Part shown: piece by piece, positions 8,660 through 20,746 of the stretch
Layout of the letters: each line of letters opens with the position of its first letter
How positions within the stretch are numbered: position 1 is the first letter of the stretch
NCBI GenBank assembly: GCA_963750535.1
Contig: CAVVRF010000043.1
Span: 65,480 to 129,479 of the forward strand
DNA: 64,000 bases
Reading direction: 5' to 3'
Origin: JAKFWF01 sp963750535
Lineage (GTDB): Bacteria > Pseudomonadota > Alphaproteobacteria > Rhizobiales > Hyphomicrobiaceae
Position numbers and translations under genes: made by a program
The notes under the pieces: model-generated
Database searches by the model: none
The model's input: the letters and a program-made list of their open reading frames with translations, nothing else
What the model was told of the DNA's origin: nothing

Positions 8660-10239
8660 TCATTTCGGGTCAAGCCAGACCTCGACGAGGTCCTGGCCGA
8701 CGTAGTGGCTCGGCGTGAAGTTCCAGCCCTTCACCTTCGAGTTGTTGGCGATGATGCGGTGGAACCACATCAGCGGCACGACATAGGCCTGGGTCAGCGC
8801 GTAGCGCTCCATCTCCCGGACCAGGGCCTTGCGCTGCGTCACGTCGACCAGCCGGCGCTGGCGCTCGTACATCTCGTCGAGCTTCTTGTCGTCGTGACCG
8901 GAATAGCCGATCGGCGAGGCGGCCTTGGTCAGGAACTTGGTGAACTGGGCGGTGGGGTCGTCCATGAAATCGTTCACGAACTCGATCGCGACGTCGAAAT
9001 TGCCGGCGGTCACGTTGTCGACGTAGAGCTTGGTCTCGAGCTGCTCGTGGGAAGCGGTGACGCCGATGCGTTTCCATTGGTCGATCGCGTAGACGCCGCC
9101 GGGCGTGTAGGGCTCGGCGATGTTGCGGTTGAGCAGCTTGAAACTCAGGTTCTCGGCGCCGGCTTCCTTCAACAGCTTGCGCGCCTGGGCGCGCGAGGCC
9201 TCGATATCGTGGCTGAAGCCCGGCAGCTTCTCGAGCTCCGCCGCCGGCAGCGCCAGATCATAGCCCGGCCGCATCACACCGCCGACGTGCCGAAGGATCG
9301 AGATTCGGGACAGCGCTGCGCTGCCGGCCCAGCGGTCGATCGCGAGCGTCAGCGCCTGCCGAACGCGAATATCGTCGAACGGCTTGCGCTTGGTGTTGAA
9401 GATCACCACCAGGTTGCCGACCCAAGGTCCCTCGTTGACGGTCAGGCGGTCGCCCAGCTTCTCCTTGAGCTGCGCCAGCTCGGCCGGATTGCGACCGCGG
9501 AACTCGGCGTCGAACTGGCCGCCGAGCATGCCGGGGACGACGCCGTTCGACTTGACGAAATAGGCCTTGTAGCCGTCGAGGTAGGGCAGGCCCTTGCGGA
9601 AGTAGCCATCGAACTTCTTGCCTTCCCACGTCGCGCCCTTGACGTGCTCGACAAGGCGGAAGGCACCGCTGCCCATTATGTTGCTCTCCGGATAGCGCGG
9701 GTTCTCCTTCAGTTTCGCGGCCGAGTAGATGCAGTTGTAGGGCGAGGCGAGGCTCTCGAGCACGCCGGCGACCGGCGTCTTCAGCTTGAACACCACCGTC
9801 GACGGGTCGGGCGTCTCGACCGCGGCGATGTCCGCATAATAGGACTTGCGCGCCGAGATCACGCCGGTTGGCGGGTCGATGATGCGATCGTAGCTGGCCT
9901 TCACGTCAGCCGAGGTCAGCGGGCTGCCATCGTGGAACTTGACCCCGTCGTGCAGCTTGAAGGTGTAGGTGAGCTTGTCGGCCGAGACTTCCCAGCTCTT
10001 GGCCAGGTCGCCGATCACCTTCGGGTAGTGCGCGGTATCGAACTTGAGCAGGGTCGAGTAGTGCGGCGCGATCGGGTGGACCAGGGCGAAAGTGGTCGAG
10101 GCATGGCAATCGTAGTTCGGCGGCTCGGCGACCACCGAGAAGTTGAGCACGCCCCCCGGCCTGGGCACGCCTGCGCCTGCGAGGCATGGCTCATGCCCGC
10201 CAGCAGGATCGCCGTCAGCATGCCCATCGCCCGCTTCAT
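8660..10239 (-). CDS. ABC transporter substrate-binding protein, family 5 (copy 2, frameshifted after the signal peptide)
   Basis: A signal peptide MKRAMGMLTAILLAGMSHAS begins at 10239, but the mature sequence (GGVLNFSVVAEPPNYDC onward, about 500 residues) continues in another frame. The break falls at a run of six Cs at 10152-10157. One more base there would give a continuous signal peptide and mature protein, so a homopolymer length error or a recent one-base deletion explains it. The mature part carries HDGVKFHDGSPLTSADVKAS and RQALTLAIDRW and parallels the adjacent paralogue. A GTG in the mature frame exists but would leave the protein without a signal peptide. Confidence 0.85.
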
Positions 10240-10251
10240 GCCAAGCCTCCT

Positions 10252-12339
<2,088 letters not shown>

Positions 12340-12608
12340 CGTCGCCTCCCTGGAAACGTAGCGAATCCCCCGAGCCCACGTCAAAGAGGCCCATTCTCAC
12401 TGCTCAACCTCGGTCGGGGCTACGAGCAGCCTATTTTTGATATGAATTGCTATCACATGGGTGGGTGGCGGCAAGTGCTATCGATAGTCGGTCGGCGCGG
12501 GATGGTTACTCTGCTCACCCGCGGCTTTGCGCCGTGACAGCGGGTCCTGGCGTGGCTATCATCCTGCCAGATCGTTGAACAATCGAGCGTGCGGGGGAGT
12601 GGCACGGG
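12340..12608. promoter_or_regulatory. Divergent intergenic region between importer operon and third binding protein
   Basis: 269 bases separate the divergent ATPase operon and the binding-protein gene at 12609. Both promoters must lie here. It is more AT-rich around 12430-12460 than its neighbours. No convincing operator palindrome was seen. Confidence 0.4.
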
Positions 12609-14219
12609 ATGGCAATCCGTTTGTGGCTCATCACGCGGCTGCTGGTATTGGCGTTGATCGCAGTGGTGGGCGCCGACCGGGCCGACGCGAGGGCCATCAA
12701 GTGGGCACGCTCCGGCGACGCACTGACGCTCGATCCGCACGCCCAGAACGAGGGGCCGACGCACGCCCTCGGACATCAGATCTATGAGCCGCTGATCGTC
12801 CGGGACAACCTCGGCAAGGCCGTGCCGGCGCTGGCGGAGAGCTGGTCAATCACCAGCGATCCGCAAGTCTGGGAGTTCAAGCTGCGCAAGGGCGTGACGT
12901 TCCACGACGGCAGCCCGTTCACCGCCGACGACGTGATCTATTCGTTCAATCGCGCCCGCCAGCCGACCTCCGATATGAAGTCGCTGCTGTCGTCGGTCGA
13001 TGTCATGACCAAGGTCGATGATCACACGCTGCGTATCAAGACCAAGGGCCCCAATCCGATCTTTCCGTCGAACCTCAACAACCTGCTCATCATGAGCAGG
13101 GGCTGGACGGAGAAGCACGGCGCGGGGACCGTGCAGGACTTCAAGGGCAAGAAGGACAACTACGCCGTCCTCAACGCGAACGGCACCGGTCCCTATGAGC
13201 TGGTCAGCCGGGTTCCCGACGTCAAGACGGAGCTGAAGCGCAACGACAACTACTGGGGCAAGGGCCAGGTTCCGCTCGAGATCACCGAGATCACCTACTT
13301 GCCGATCCAGTCCGACGCGGCGCGGACCGCGGCATTGCTGTCGGGCGAGGTCGACTTCGTGCAGGACATGCCGGTCGGCGAGCTCGAGAAGGTCGCCTCG
13401 AATCCAAAGCTGCGGGTCAATGTCGGGCCGGAGAACCGGTCGATCTTCCTCGGGCTGAACGTCGGCGATCCGGAGCTCAAGAGCTCGGACGTCAAGGGGC
13501 GCAATCCGTTCGCCGACAAGCGCGTTCGCGCCGCGATCAACATGACCGTCAATCGTGCCCAGATCCAGAAGGTCACGATGCGCGGCCAGTCGCTGCCGAC
13601 CGGCACGATCGTGCCGCCCGGCGTGAACGGGTATACCAAGGAGCTGGACATCATTCCGGCCGCCGATCCGGCCAAGGCCAAGGCGTTGATGGCCGAGGCG
13701 GGCTTCGCGGATGGCTTCACGGTGACTTTCAATTGCCCGAATGATCGCTACGTCAACGACGAGGCGATCTGCAAGGCGATCGCCACGCAGCTCGCCACCA
13801 TCGGCATCAAGGCTAATCTGGTCGCGGAGTCGAAGGCGCTGTATTTTCCGCTGCTGGAGCGCAATCCGCCGGAAACCGACCTCTATCTTCTCGGCTGGGG
13901 CGTGCCGACCTTCGACAGCCACTATATCTTCGCGTTCCTGTATCACACCCGCACCGACAAGGAGGGCGGCTGGAATGCGACCCGCTACTCCAACCGCGAG
14001 ATCGACGTGCTGATCGAGGGGCTCACCAAGGAGACCGATCTCACCAAGCGCGGCCAGACGATGGCCTCGATCTGGAAGGTGCTGCAGGACGAGATGATCT
14101 ACATTCCGATCCATATCCAGACGCTGGCCTACGCGATGAAGCCCGATCTCGACATCGCCGTCGACATCTCGAACCAGCCGAAGATGAAGTCCGTCAAGGT
14201 GAAGAAGCCAGCGCAGTAG
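12609..14219 (+). CDS. ABC transporter substrate-binding protein, family 5 (divergent third copy)
   Basis: 536 residues with a GGGGGAG ribosome site just upstream. A signal peptide ends near DRADARA, then the SBP_bac_5 fold: TLDPHAQNEGPTHALGHQIYEPL, FKLRKGVTFHDGSPFTADDVIYS (family signature), NGTGPYELVSR and DKRVRAAINMTVNR. It is transcribed divergently from the importer operon that already has two binding proteins. It may share those permeases, widening the substrate range. It differs clearly from the tandem pair, so it is not a recent duplicate. Confidence 0.92.
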   Translation: MAIRLWLITRLLVLALIAVVGADRADARAIKWARSGDALTLDPHAQNEGPTHALGHQIYEPLIVRDNLGKAVPALAESWSITSDPQVWEFKLRKGVTFHDGSPFTADDVIYSFNRARQPTSDMKSLLSSVDVMTKVDDHTLRIKTKGPNPIFPSNLNNLLIMSRGWTEKHGAGTVQDFKGKKDNYAVLNANGTGPYELVSRVPDVKTELKRNDNYWGKGQVPLEITEITYLPIQSDAARTAALLSGEVDFVQDMPVGELEKVASNPKLRVNVGPENRSIFLGLNVGDPELKSSDVKGRNPFADKRVRAAINMTVNRAQIQKVTMRGQSLPTGTIVPPGVNGYTKELDIIPAADPAKAKALMAEAGFADGFTVTFNCPNDRYVNDEAICKAIATQLATIGIKANLVAESKALYFPLLERNPPETDLYLLGWGVPTFDSHYIFAFLYHTRTDKEGGWNATRYSNREIDVLIEGLTKETDLTKRGQTMASIWKVLQDEMIYIPIHIQTLAYAMKPDLDIAVDISNQPKMKSVKVKKPAQ

Positions 14220-14263
14220 ACGCTCTTCACTTTCCCGGACAGGCAGGGAGAGATCGGGAGCTA

Positions 14264-15445
14264 TCAATCCTGCTCCTCGACGACCTTTCGATAGGGGCCG
14301 TACTCGGCCAGCATCTCGCGCTGTTCCTCGACCGCGCGCCGCTCCTCGTCGAGGTAGCGCGCCACCGCGCGGCGCAAGGCCGGATCGGCGATCCAGTGGG
14401 CACTATAGGTGGCGGCCGGCAGGTAGCCGCGGGCAAGCTTGTGCTCGCCCTGGGCACCGGCCTCGACCCGCGGCAGCTTGTGGCGGATGGCGTAGTCGAT
14501 CGCCTGGTAGTAGCAGAGCTCGAAATGCAGGCAGGGGTGGTGCTCGATCGCGCCCCAATAGCGGCCGTACAGGCAGTCGCCGCCGATCAGGTTGAGCGCG
14601 CCCGCCACCGGCCGCCTATCGCGCATGGCGAAGATCAGCAGGCAGCGATCGGCCATCGTCTCGCCCAGCCGGGAGAAGAATTTGCGATTGAGGTAGGGCC
14701 GGCCCCACTTGCGGCTGCCCGTGTCCATGTAGAAGGCGAAAAACGCATTCCAATGGGCTTCGGTGATGTCCGCCCCCTGCAGGTGGACGATCTCGAGCCC
14801 GGCGCTCACCGCCTGCGTCCGCTCCTTGCGGATCGCCTTGCGCTTGCGCGATGACAAGCCGCCCAGGAATTCGTCGAATGTCGCGTAGCCCTGATTGAGC
14901 CAGTGGAACTGCTGGTCGGTTCGCTTCAGATAGCCGAGCTCGGCCAGCGCCTGCCACTCGGAATGCCGGCAAAACGTAACGTGCACCGATGACAGGTCGA
15001 GCCTGCGCGCGAGCTCGACCGCGCCGGCCGCCAGGAGTTGGGCACTGCGGGCGGCGGCCGCGCCGGGTTTCACGAGCAGCCGCGGCCCGGGCACCGGCGA
15101 GAACGGCACCGCTACCTGCAGCTTGGGGTAGTACTGGCCGCCGGCCCGGGCATAGGCTTCGGCCCAGCCATGGTCGAACACGTACTCGCCCTGGCTGTGG
15201 GTTTTCACGTAGGCCGGCATGCATCCGGTAATCTCGCCCGGCCGCCCTTGTGCCAGCAGGTGCTGCGGCGTCCATCCGGAGCGGCCGCCGACGCATTTGG
15301 CATCCTCGAGGGCTTTCAGGAATGCGTGCGACACGAACGGATTGAAGGTGGCCTGATCCGGATTGGCGCATGCATCCCAGGCGGCGGCATCGATCGATCG
15401 CAAATCCGGCTCGACCTTCACCACTCCAGCGTGTGCATCCGCCAT
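14264..15445 (-). CDS. FemAB/GNAT-like peptidogalycan biosynthesis protein (PF04339 type)
   Basis: 393 residues from ATG 15445, which has a GAGGG ribosome site; alternative starts are ATG 15463 and GTG 15472. The sequence matches the alphaproteobacterial FemAB-like family (formerly DUF482): AFLKALEDAKCVGGRSGWTPQHL near the N-terminus, YFPKLQ-like YYPKLQVAVPFSPV, SSRKRKAIRKER, and ALNLIGGDCLYGRYWGA with HFELCYYQAIDYAI. Such proteins are predicted acyl/aminoacyl transferases with a GNAT-like fold, with no established substrate. It is convergent with the binding-protein gene at 14219 and divergent from the M48 protease. Confidence 0.85.
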   Translation of the reverse strand: MADAHAGVVKVEPDLRSIDAAAWDACANPDQATFNPFVSHAFLKALEDAKCVGGRSGWTPQHLLAQGRPGEITGCMPAYVKTHSQGEYVFDHGWAEAYARAGGQYYPKLQVAVPFSPVPGPRLLVKPGAAAARSAQLLAAGAVELARRLDLSSVHVTFCRHSEWQALAELGYLKRTDQQFHWLNQGYATFDEFLGGLSSRKRKAIRKERTQAVSAGLEIVHLQGADITEAHWNAFFAFYMDTGSRKWGRPYLNRKFFSRLGETMADRCLLIFAMRDRRPVAGALNLIGGDCLYGRYWGAIEHHPCLHFELCYYQAIDYAIRHKLPRVEAGAQGEHKLARGYLPAATYSAHWIADPALRRAVARYLDEERRAVEEQREMLAEYGPYRKVVEEQD

Positions 15446-15578
15446 CGCAACCCTCGCATTCATCGCTGCCACTATATCCTATGGGCGGCGGCGCAACAGA
15501 CATCGGGCGGCACCCTTTCCGTCATGCCTGCTCATCTCTATATCTTGCCGCGTGATCGGGGCACGGGAGACGAGATTC

Positions 15579-16415
15579 ATGCGTATTCGCAGTTTCTGGC
15601 CGATGGCGTTCCTGGCGGTGGCGACGGCGGTCGCGGCGCCGGCGGCCTCGCAGCAGCCGGACGAGGGCGTCAAGATCAAGAACCCCGGCATCGTCGGGCG
15701 CATGGTCCGCTCGCTCGCCTCGGCCGAGAAGATGGAGCAGATCGGCGAGCAGCAGTATGCGCAACTGACGCGCCAGGCCCAGCAGAAGCGGGCCTTGCTG
15801 CCGGGCGACCATCCACAAGTGGTTCGGTTGCGCCGGATCTTCAACGACTTGCTGCCGCACGCCTACAAGTTCAACGAGCGCGCCCGCAACTGGCGCTGGG
15901 ACGTCAACGTCGTCAACTCGCAATCGATCAACGCCTTTTGCATGCCTGGAGGCAAGATCGCGTTCTTCACCGGCATCCTGCAGAAGCTGCAGCTCACCGA
16001 CGACGAGGTCGCGATGGTGATGGGCCACGAGATCGCGCATGCCCTGCGCGAGCACTCCCGCGCCAGGGCGGCGAAGTCGACCCTGACGAACATCGGCACG
16101 ATGGCGGTCGCGGTTCTGGTCGGCGGCAATGCGGGCGAGATCGCGCGCATGGGCGGCGGCCTGCTGAGCCTCAAGTTCTCGCGCTCCGACGAGACGGAAG
16201 CCGATCTGATCGGCATGGAGCTCGCCGCGCGCGCCGGCTACAACCCGGAGTCCGGCATCCACCTTTGGGAGAAGATGAGCGCCGCCGCCAAGGGAGCGCC
16301 GATGGAGTTCATGTCGACCCACCCGTCCGGCACCACCCGCATCGCGACCATCAAGAGCAACCTGAAGGATGTGATGCCGATCTACGAGCGGGCGAAGGCC
16401 AGGAAGGCTGGCTGA
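15579..16415 (+). CDS. Secreted M48 family zinc metalloprotease
   Basis: 278 residues from ATG 15579, preceded by GGGAGA. The signal peptide ends near AAPAASQQ. The zinc-binding motif HEIAH lies at residues 150-154 (VMGHEIAHALREH), with the third ligand in SDETEADLIG near 203-212 and the THPSGTTRIATI segment typical of M48 peptidases at the end. It resembles the periplasmic Oma1/LoiP/BepA-type proteases involved in envelope quality control. Longer open frames upstream lack support and would hide the signal peptide. Confidence 0.9.
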   Translation: MRIRSFWPMAFLAVATAVAAPAASQQPDEGVKIKNPGIVGRMVRSLASAEKMEQIGEQQYAQLTRQAQQKRALLPGDHPQVVRLRRIFNDLLPHAYKFNERARNWRWDVNVVNSQSINAFCMPGGKIAFFTGILQKLQLTDDEVAMVMGHEIAHALREHSRARAAKSTLTNIGTMAVAVLVGGNAGEIARMGGGLLSLKFSRSDETEADLIGMELAARAGYNPESGIHLWEKMSAAAKGAPMEFMSTHPSGTTRIATIKSNLKDVMPIYERAKARKAG

Positions 16416-17072
16416 AATCCCATTCCGTGGGCATGCCGCACGGCTGCGGCGTTCGGCCGGAGCCGTTCTGGTCAGATGCAATCGCAGACGCCCTCTCCCC
16501 GAATTGGCGGGGGTGAGGGCGGCCCACATCCTATCGCCGTCATCCTCGGGCTTGGCCCGACGACCCATGGTGCCGCGAGCGACTGCCCAGCGGCCCGGCA
16601 AAGCGGCACTGCGCGCGCCGACCACTGCAACCATTGACGCTGCGCGATGGGTCCTCGGCACGAGGCCGAGGATGACACCTGTGTTGTCGCCGCGCCACCG
16701 CCGATCGCAGCGACCTTTCCCTCTCCCCCAAGCGCGTTTCGCGCGCAGGGGGAGAGGGTCAGGGAGAGGGGCCGCCTCGTGTTCAGTATCCGCATTATCC
16801 GATACATGATTGACACCGCGACATTGGAGCAAGCGGCTGCCCCTCTCCCTCGGTCGGCAAGAGCGCCGGCCTCTGCCCTCTCCCCCGAAGTGGCGGGGGA
16901 GAGGGAGAACCGTGCCCGCCCGCTGCCGTTCCGCTGCGCGATGGGTCCTCGGCACGAGGCCGAGGATGACACCTGTGTTGTTGCCGCCGGTGACCTTTTC
17001 CCTCTCCCCCCTGCGCGCCAAATGCGCTTGGCGGGAGAGGGAAAGGTCGCATCCGGTCAAGCCGGATAAACT
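16416..17072. repeat. Cluster of palindromic intergenic repeats
   Basis: A 657-base gene-free stretch packed with repeats. Four palindromes share CCCTCTCCCC/GGGGAGAGGG arms: 16489-16521, 16719-16758, 16875-16904 and about 16994-17046. A 49-base direct repeat (16639-16687 and 16933-16981) contains its own CTCGGCACGAGGCCGAG inverted repeat. Short open frames here arise from the repeats and are not credible genes. It lies between the convergent protease and thioesterase genes, where such repeats collect and could act as two-way terminators. Confidence 0.85.
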
Positions 17073-17483
17073 CTAGCCCTGCAGCACCATCTGCGTCTGG
17101 GTGACGAGAGCCACCAGCTTGCCCTCGGCGGTCGTCACCCTGGTTTGCCAGATCATGGTCCGGCGCCCGCGATGAACCGGGGTCGCTTCGCCGACAACGA
17201 TCGAGTCGACGGGAGCGGGAGCGACGAAGTTGGTCTTGCTCTCGATCGTCGTGGTCCAGGCGCCTTCGGGTAGATTGAGAATGGCGCCGGCGGCCCCGAG
17301 CGTGTCGGCAAAGGCCATGACCGCGCCGCCGTGCAGCACCGCCGGCTTGGTGCACAGCTGCGGCGTCACACGCATCCGGGCGACCACCCTGTCCTTGTCG
17401 GCACTCACGTACTCGACGCCAATATGCTCGGCGAACGGGAGCTTGCTGTCGATCAAGACCTGGAGCGCGTCCATGGCAACCAT
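17073..17483 (-). CDS. PaaI-family hotdog thioesterase
   Basis: 136 residues from ATG 17483 (ATG 17474 also possible; neither has a strong ribosome site). The hotdog signature VLHGGAVMAFADTLGA is near residues 45-60, and the C-terminal half TTTIESKTNFVAPAP...RTMIWQTRVTTAEGKLVA is typical of PaaI/YbgC-like acyl-CoA thioesterases. It follows the DctM gene on the same strand with 68 bases between, so it may belong to the TRAP operon. Its acyl-CoA substrate cannot be predicted. Confidence 0.88.
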   Translation of the reverse strand: MVAMDALQVLIDSKLPFAEHIGVEYVSADKDRVVARMRVTPQLCTKPAVLHGGAVMAFADTLGAAGAILNLPEGAWTTTIESKTNFVAPAPVDSIVVGEATPVHRGRRTMIWQTRVTTAEGKLVALVTQTQMVLQG

Positions 17484-17551
17484 CGTGGAAAGCCCCGCGC
17501 CACGTTCACCGGCTCGATTGGCGCGAAGCGGCTTCGTTTGATCCTGTCTCG

Positions 17552-18871
17552 TCACTTCAGCATTTGTGGCACAAGCAGCCGCGGCAGAAACAGGCAGATT
17601 TCCGGCCAGATGATCAAGGCGAAAAGCACCAGCAGCATCGGGACCAGCATGATCATCGTATCCTTGAGCGCGAAGCGCAGCCGCACGCCAGCGACGGCAC
17701 AGGCGATCATCAGGCACATGCCGTACGGCGGCGTCACCAGCCCGAAAGCCAGCGACACGATGGAGATGATGGCAAACTGCACCGGGTGCAAGTGAACCGA
17801 CTGCGCCAGCGGCTCGAGCACGGTGCCGACGATGATGATCGCTGGGATCGCGTCAAGGAAGCAGCCGACCACCAGGAAGCAGAAGGCGATGAAGAAGCCG
17901 GCCGCGACCGGTCCCATGCCCCAGGTCGAAACGTTGGCCAGCAGCTCCTGCGGGATCTTGTAGTAGGCGAGCAGCCAGCCGAAGGCGCTGGCGGTGCCGA
18001 CGCAGAACAGCGCCACGCCCACCAGGCGGCCGGTATCGAGTAGCGTCCGGTACAACTCCCTCGGGCCGATCTCCTTGTACACGAACGCCGACAGCACGAT
18101 CGAGTACAGCACCGCGACGCAGGCGGACTCGGTCGCCGTGAACCAGCCGAGCAGGATGCCGCCGACGATGATGAACGGCGTCATCAGCGCCGGCAGGGAT
18201 TTCCACACCGCACAGCGCATCTGCAGCCAGCTCATGCGCGGGTAGGTCGGATAGCCTCGGCGCACCGCGTAGACGTGCACGGTCACCATCTGGGCGCCGG
18301 CGATCAGCAGGCCCGGCACGATGCCGGCAAGGTACATGGCGCCGATCGAGGTCGAGATCAGGCCGCCCCACACGATCATCAGGATCGACGGCGGAATGAT
18401 CACCGCGAGCACCGCCGAAACCGCGGTGATGGCGATGGAGAATGACAGGTCGTAGCCTTCGCGGGTCTGCGCATCGATGAAGATCTTCGACTGGCTGGCC
18501 GCGTCCGCCGTCGACGAGCCCGAGATGCCGGCGAAGAACACCGAAAGGACGACGTTGATCTGCGCCAGTGATCCCGGCCAATGGCCGACCAGCGACTTCG
18601 ACAGCTCGACCAGCCTGTCGGTAATGCCGCCGATGCTCATCAGGTTGGCGGTGAGCAGGAAGAACGGCACCGCCAGCAGGATGAACGAGTTGTAGGCGTT
18701 GAACGTCTCCTGCGCGAGCATCATCATCGACAAGTGCGGCTCGATCAGCAGGATCGGCAGGCAGGCGAGCCCGAGCGAGAAGGCGACCGGCACGCGCAGT
18801 ACGAGAAGGGAAGCAAACACGCCGAACAGGATCATTGCCGCCTGGCCGGCCGACAGGATATTGCCGCTCAT
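17552..18871 (-). CDS. dctM: TRAP transporter large permease subunit (DctM)
   Basis: 439 residues, almost entirely hydrophobic, with the DctM signatures FFAGISGSSTADAASQSKIFI and PPSILMIVWGG, and the C-terminal TPPYGMCLMIACAVAG. It forms the ion-driven channel of a tripartite ATP-independent periplasmic transporter. Its ATG overlaps the stop of the small subunit gene (ATGA, 18868-18871), so translation is coupled. Confidence 0.95.
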   Translation of the reverse strand: MSGNILSAGQAAMILFGVFASLLVLRVPVAFSLGLACLPILLIEPHLSMMMLAQETFNAYNSFILLAVPFFLLTANLMSIGGITDRLVELSKSLVGHWPGSLAQINVVLSVFFAGISGSSTADAASQSKIFIDAQTREGYDLSFSIAITAVSAVLAVIIPPSILMIVWGGLISTSIGAMYLAGIVPGLLIAGAQMVTVHVYAVRRGYPTYPRMSWLQMRCAVWKSLPALMTPFIIVGGILLGWFTATESACVAVLYSIVLSAFVYKEIGPRELYRTLLDTGRLVGVALFCVGTASAFGWLLAYYKIPQELLANVSTWGMGPVAAGFFIAFCFLVVGCFLDAIPAIIIVGTVLEPLAQSVHLHPVQFAIISIVSLAFGLVTPPYGMCLMIACAVAGVRLRFALKDTMIMLVPMLLVLFALIIWPEICLFLPRLLVPQMLK

Positions 18872-19383
18872 CGCGCCTTGCCCCCGAGCAAGACGCGCGT
18901 CTCGTCGACGATCTGCTCGCCGGCGAATGCGACCCAGGTGAAGCCGGCGACCGGCCAGGCGATATGGATCAGCCAGAGCGGCAGCTCGGCCAGCTCGGAC
19001 GTACGATTCCAGGCGAACCTGGTGAACTCGATGCCGGCCCACACGAACACCAGGGCCAGGGCCAGTATGCCGAGCCGGGCGATGATCCGCACCAGGGCCT
19101 CCACTCGCCGTGGCAGGTCGGGCCAGACATCGACCTCGAAGTGCGAGGCCTCGCGCACGCCGACCATGGCGCCGATCATGATCGCCCACACGAACAGGAA
19201 GCGCGCCATCTCCTCGGTCCAGATGTAGGACGGGATCAGCGAGGTGTAGCGCGAGATGATCTGCAGCGTGACGGGTATGATGATGATGCCGATGCAGATC
19301 GCCAGCAGGATCTCGAGAAGCTTGGCATAGGCTGCCGTCAGCCGACGCCAGAGACTTGGCCCGGCCGTTGTCATTCGTTGCAT
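18868..19383 (-). CDS. dctQ: TRAP transporter small permease subunit (DctQ)
   Basis: 171 residues from ATG 19383, with four membrane segments. Typical DctQ features are IWTEEMARFLFVWAIMIGA near the middle and a C-terminal WPVAGFTWVAFAGEQI. It forms the membrane complex with DctM, whose gene overlaps by four bases. The frame remains open upstream to 19506, but that overlaps the binding-protein gene and lacks signals. Confidence 0.92.
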   Translation of the reverse strand: MQRMTTAGPSLWRRLTAAYAKLLEILLAICIGIIIIPVTLQIISRYTSLIPSYIWTEEMARFLFVWAIMIGAMVGVREASHFEVDVWPDLPRRVEALVRIIARLGILALALVFVWAGIEFTRFAWNRTSELAELPLWLIHIAWPVAGFTWVAFAGEQIVDETRVLLGGKAR

Positions 19384-19453
19384 CGATCGACCTCGGGAGA
19401 GATGGATTGGCCGGGGCGCGTCCGCCATCGACGCCTGCTGCGCCCCGTCGACC

Positions 19454-20450
19454 TCACAGTGCGTTGATCTTCCGATAAATCTCCTCCGCCCCGATCTCCT
19501 TCGCATAGGCCTCCATCACCGGGTCCACCAGCTTCTTCATCTGGTCGCGGCCGGTAAAGGGGATGCGCTTCAGCTTGCCGGCCTTCTCCATTGCCGCGAG
19601 CTTCTGCTCGTCCTCGCTGCTCTCGATCTGGCGGCCATGAGCGCCGGCCTCCTTGCCGGCCTTGAGCACGGCGGCCTGTAGGTCGGCCGGCAGCGACTTG
19701 AAGGTCTTGCCGGAGAAGCAGACCGGGCGGATGGTGATGGCGTGCTGCGTCATCGCGATGTTGGGCGCTACTTCGTAGAATTTCATCGAACTCGACGCCC
19801 GCCGCCTCGTTCTCGCCGGCGGCAATGACACCGTTCTGGATGGCGTTGTAGACCTCGTTGTAGGCGATTACGGTCGGCGCCATGCCGGCGGCGGCGAACG
19901 TCTTCGACCAGATCGGCGCGCCCTGCACCCGCACCTTCAAGCCCTTGATGTCGCCGAGCGAGCCCATCGGTTTGTTGATGAAGATGTTGCGGATGCCGCC
20001 GCCGGCATAGCCGATAAGCATTACGTCGGCCTTCTGCGCGATCTCATCGGCAACCGGCTTCAGGATGTCGGCGTCGAGCACTTTGTTCCAATGCGCCAGG
20101 TCACGGAACAGGAACGGTGCGTCGATGAATGGCGCGGCCTTCGAGAAGGTCGACATGTGGGCCGGCGACACGATGGCGTAGTCGACCGCCTTGCCCTGCG
20201 CCATGTACTCGAAATACTGCTTCTCGAGACCGAGGGCGGAATTCTTGTGCAGCGTGAAATTGACCGGCTTGCCGTAGTATTTCTTGGTCAGCTCCTCGAA
20301 CTTGACGAGCGCCTTGGTGAACGCATGGTCGTCGTTGAACTGGACGGCGCCGTTAAGCGTGAGCGGTGCCTGGGCGCGAAGGACCGATGGCGCGACAATG
20401 GCTGATGCGGTCGTTACGCCTATGCCCTTCAGAAACGTTCTGCGCTTCAT
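19454..20450 (-). CDS. dctP: TRAP transporter solute-binding protein (DctP), frameshifted
   Basis: Starts MKRRTFLKGIGVTTASAIV, a twin-arginine (RRTFLK) signal, followed by about 190 residues of DctP fold (INKPMGSLGDIKGLKVRVQG, PTVIAYNEVYNAIQNGVIAAGENEAAG). At about 19787 the frame shifts by one base, and the rest (MKFYEVAPNIAMTQH to YRKINAL, stop at 19454) continues in a second frame. The two parts join at exactly the usual place in the family, so one extra base (or two missing) is enough to explain it. It is followed by dctQ and dctM on the same strand. Confidence 0.88.
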
Positions 20451-20746
20451 TCTTGTCTCCTCCGCGGATTTTCAAACGGCCCATCTGAGGTGGGCTCGAA
20501 GCGCAACATGACAGACCTCGGCGCCGGGGGCCAGAGCCCAGTGCCGATCATTCGGCGGCCGTGCAGCTTGCGTCGAGGCAGCAGCCGGCCCCGCTCGTCG
20601 ATCGGCAGCAGTACCGCGATGCGATTTCGCGGCAAGGCGCGAGGACACCGGCGGGCTGATCCATCTCGACCGCTGCTTCCACCGGCTGGCCTGATGCGCT
20701 ACCAGGCCTTGTCCGCAACGACCGACACGAGACCCGGAGGACCCGC

